Assembly (NCBI GenBank): GCA_030151665.1
Contig: JASLDB010000186.1
Coordinates: 1 to 6,795 of the forward strand
Source of the DNA: Neisseriaceae bacterium
GTDB lineage: Bacteria; Pseudomonadota; Gammaproteobacteria; Burkholderiales; Neisseriaceae
Length of the DNA: 6,795 bases
Reading direction: 5' to 3'
Under the pieces are notes generated by a model. It searched no databases, was not told where the DNA came from, and was given only the letters and a program-made list of their open reading frames with translations. Of this stretch, positions 5,243-6,795 are shown piece by piece. A program made the translations under genes and the position numbers. The first letter of the stretch is position 1. Each line of letters starts with the position of its first letter.

Positions 5243-6541
5243 ATGAAAAAAAACGCAATCGCCATGGGTTTGATGTTGTTGCCAGTAGCAGCAATGGCAG
5301 ATGTGACATTGTATGGTCAGATGAAAGGTGCCATTGGCGCAGAACGCATGCGAACAGAAACCATGGGCGTCAAGAACAATAGTGGTAAAGGTGGACAGTC
5401 AACCGATACCATGGTTCGTGATTATGGTTCACGCATTGGTTTTAAAGGACAAGAAGATTTGGGCAATGGTTTGAAAACCATTTGGCAAGTTGAACAAACG
5501 GTTTCCTTGGCAGGCAATACCAGTACTGGTTGGTCTAATCGTGAAACATTTTTGGGTTTAAAAGGCGATTTTGGTACGGTGCGAGTGGGTAATTTGCGAA
5601 CAGTATTTGATGCAGATATGCGCGATGCTGATCCTTGGGAATATGATTATGATGGTGGCAAAGGCTATAATGGTTTGTCTTATTATGAGCGAGTTCACAC
5701 GCCACGCATAGCAGCATCGGTTCGTTATGATACGCCTAATATTGCTGGTTTTTCTGCCAATATCCATTTGGCTACAGGTGCCAATCGAGCAGCAAGTGGT
5801 TTTAAGCAACAAGATGATAATGGCAATCAAAGCAATAAAGGTTCAGATGTGATGTACTTGGGGCTGAACTATGAAAACAGTGGCTTCTTTGCCAAATATG
5901 GTTTTGGTATGTACAAGAAATCCACTCACAGTGCCAATGTCACTTATGACAATAATGGCAATCGACATGAGAATATTGGCAATAAAAGTGCCCAAGTACA
6001 CCGCTTGAATGTGGGTTACAAGGCCAATGGTTTGTTGGTGGCGGGTTCTTGGCAATATGCAGATGGTTTTGATAGTTTGGCATCACACAGAAATCGTTTT
6101 GGTGTAGCAAGTAAGGACGTGAATTTATTCACAAGTGGAGCCAATAATATTGCCCAAGCCAGTGGTAGTGCAGCTGAGCAAAACCGATTTAATGATTATT
6201 TACTGGCCAGTCAAGAAGGTGCTAAACGACATGAAGCGGTATTGACCGCGTCTTATACCATGGGTGCTTGGACACCTCGTGCTTCTTATGTGCATGGTTT
6301 TGACATGAAGAGTAAAGGCAATTATGGCAAATTTAGCAATACAAAATATGATCAAGTGATTGTGGGCGCGGATTATGCTTTGTCAAAACGCACCACCATG
6401 TTGTTAACAGCCAGTTGGATGAAACAAGGCTTGGGAACCAGCTATTCATCGGCTGTTCAAAATGGTCAAAATGTGATTGTTGAACACAAAGATCAATACC
6501 AAGTTTCGGCTTTGGCTTTGGGTATGCGACATTTATTTTAA
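5243..6541 (+). CDS. Gram-negative outer-membrane porin, neisserial type
   Basis: This is a general diffusion porin, expected to form a trimeric beta-barrel channel in the outer membrane. The 432-aa precursor has a clear signal peptide with cleavage AMA|DVTLYG after residue 19. Family blocks follow: SRIGFKGQEDLGNGLKTIWQ (63-82), a strand-turn-strand core; NRETFLGLKGDFGTVRVGNL (99-118); an acidic stretch DADMRDADPWEYDYDGG (123-139) that fits the pore-constricting loop 3; and RIAASVRYDTPNIAGFSANI (155-174), close to neisserial porins. The chain ends LGMRHLF, with the terminal Phe needed for recognition by the BAM assembly machinery. It is somewhat longer than I expect for neisserial PorB. The extra length seems to sit in Asn/Gly/Ser-rich surface loops (about 185-202, 226-250, 285-325, 395-418). 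The gene is flanked by its own terminator and appears monocistronic. I do not assign a specific porin name. Confidence 0.93.
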   Translation: MKKNAIAMGLMLLPVAAMADVTLYGQMKGAIGAERMRTETMGVKNNSGKGGQSTDTMVRDYGSRIGFKGQEDLGNGLKTIWQVEQTVSLAGNTSTGWSNRETFLGLKGDFGTVRVGNLRTVFDADMRDADPWEYDYDGGKGYNGLSYYERVHTPRIAASVRYDTPNIAGFSANIHLATGANRAASGFKQQDDNGNQSNKGSDVMYLGLNYENSGFFAKYGFGMYKKSTHSANVTYDNNGNRHENIGNKSAQVHRLNVGYKANGLLVAGSWQYADGFDSLASHRNRFGVASKDVNLFTSGANNIAQASGSAAEQNRFNDYLLASQEGAKRHEAVLTASYTMGAWTPRASYVHGFDMKSKGNYGKFSNTKYDQVIVGADYALSKRTTMLLTASWMKQGLGTSYSSAVQNGQNVIVEHKDQYQVSALALGMRHLF

Positions 6542-6574
6542 GACAGTATTTAACTTTGTTGGCTGTATGATTTT

Positions 6575-6600
6575 AGCCAAGGCTTTGCCTTGGCTTTTTT
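6575..6600 (+). terminator. Intrinsic terminator of the porin gene
   Basis: A perfect 9-bp GC-rich stem pairs AGCCAAGGC (6575-6583) with GCCTTGGCT (6587-6595) around a TTT loop. The T run continues directly to 6600, then AATTTATTTA. It lies 33 nt after the porin stop codon and separates the porin from the next gene. Confidence 0.93.
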
Positions 6601-6652
6601 AATTTATTTATGGGGTCAGTAAAGACATTCAAGCGAGAATTTGGGATAATTT

Positions 6653-6661
6653 TGCTATGAT
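6653..6661 (+). promoter_or_regulatory. Extended -10 promoter of the DyP-like gene
   Basis: TGC (6653-6655) followed by TATGAT (6656-6661) makes an extended -10 element very like the one at guaB. No good -35 box lies 16-18 bp upstream. An overlapping alternative is AAGACA (6622-6627) with a 17-bp spacer to GATAAT (6645-6650). Either would give a leader of about 25-40 nt. Confidence 0.5.
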
Positions 6662-6680
6662 ATGTTTATATTATTAATGA

Positions 6681-6686
6681 AAGGGA
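6681..6686 (+). promoter_or_regulatory. Ribosome binding site that selects ATG 6692
   Basis: AAGGGA lies 5 nt upstream of the ATG at 6692. Two other in-frame ATG codons, at 6677 and 6686, precede or overlap this site and would not be served by it. Confidence 0.7.
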
Positions 6687-6691
6687 TGTTC

Positions 6692-6795
6692 ATGGCTGCA
6701 CAATCTGCTATTTTGGCGCCCAGCGCCCAACATGCTCGTTTTTTTATGTTTAATTTGGGCCAGTTGCCTGTTGCACAATTAAAAGAACGCATTGC
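6692..6795 (+). CDS. DyP-type haem peroxidase, N-terminal fragment
   Basis: Only the first 34 codons are in the window; the gene runs off the right edge. The N-terminus AQSAILAPSAQHARFFMFNL (3-22) resembles the opening of bacterial DyP-type (dye-decolourising) peroxidases. These commonly begin with a Q-x-G/A-I-L-x-P segment, then H/A-R and a first beta strand of the ferredoxin-like fold. Such enzymes bind haem and use hydrogen peroxide to oxidise varied substrates; the physiological substrate is usually unknown. The catalytic GxxDG motif and the haem-ligand histidine lie beyond the window, so the assignment rests on the N-terminus alone. No signal peptide is seen, which suggests a cytoplasmic or cargo-loaded protein. 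It has its own promoter and ribosome binding site and is separated from the porin by a terminator. Confidence 0.65.
   Translation, partial: MAAQSAILAPSAQHARFFMFNLGQLPVAQLKERI

Noticed and set aside
5109..5309. 66-codon minus-strand frame across the porin start
   Set aside because: It overlaps the porin signal peptide antisense and the repeat-rich leader, and shows no ribosome site or family resemblance. Its hydrophobic look comes from AT-rich DNA.

Overview
This window looks like ordinary chromosome of a betaproteobacterium, most likely a member of the Neisseriaceae or a close relative. The evidence is a neisserial-type porin (an AMA|DVTLYG signal-peptide junction and a C-terminal aromatic residue) and a GuaB, UvrC and PgsA set of normal proteobacterial length. 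Coding DNA is moderately AT-rich and intergenic DNA strongly so. By eye I found no canonical neisserial DNA uptake sequence, so genus-level placement is not possible from this window.

Left half, minus strand (about 3225 down to 1). A compact cluster reads DUF4124-type exported protein, then uvrC, then pgsA, then tRNA-Gly(GCC). The DUF4124 gene ends 5 nt before the uvrC start, and uvrC ends 45 nt before pgsA. The tRNA is cut by the window edge and has its own perfect-hexamer sigma-70 promoter. The order uvrC-pgsA-tRNA-Gly(GCC) is the same as in Escherichia coli (uvrC-pgsA-glyW). UvrC is the incision nuclease of nucleotide excision repair, PgsA makes phosphatidylglycerophosphate for membrane lipids, and the DUF4124 protein is a small Sec-exported protein of unknown role.

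Right half, plus strand (3265 to 6795). guaB (IMP dehydrogenase) is transcribed divergently from the uvrC cluster. It has an extended -10 promoter and a textbook intrinsic terminator, so it is probably monocistronic. About 400 nt of AT-rich noncoding DNA follows, then an outer-membrane porin with its own strong terminator. The window ends in the first 34 complete codons of a gene that resembles a DyP-type haem peroxidase, which has its own extended -10 promoter and ribosome binding site.

Nothing here is a clear new system. The stretch that rewards a second look is the long porin upstream region. It holds two copies of an 8-bp repeat each followed by a T7 run, a T7G5 tract that could set the spacing of a phase-variable promoter, a 10-bp direct repeat at a 22-bp interval and a small palindrome. 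A9 and A8 runs inside or at the start of uvrC, the porin gene and the DUF4124 gene are also possible slippage sites.
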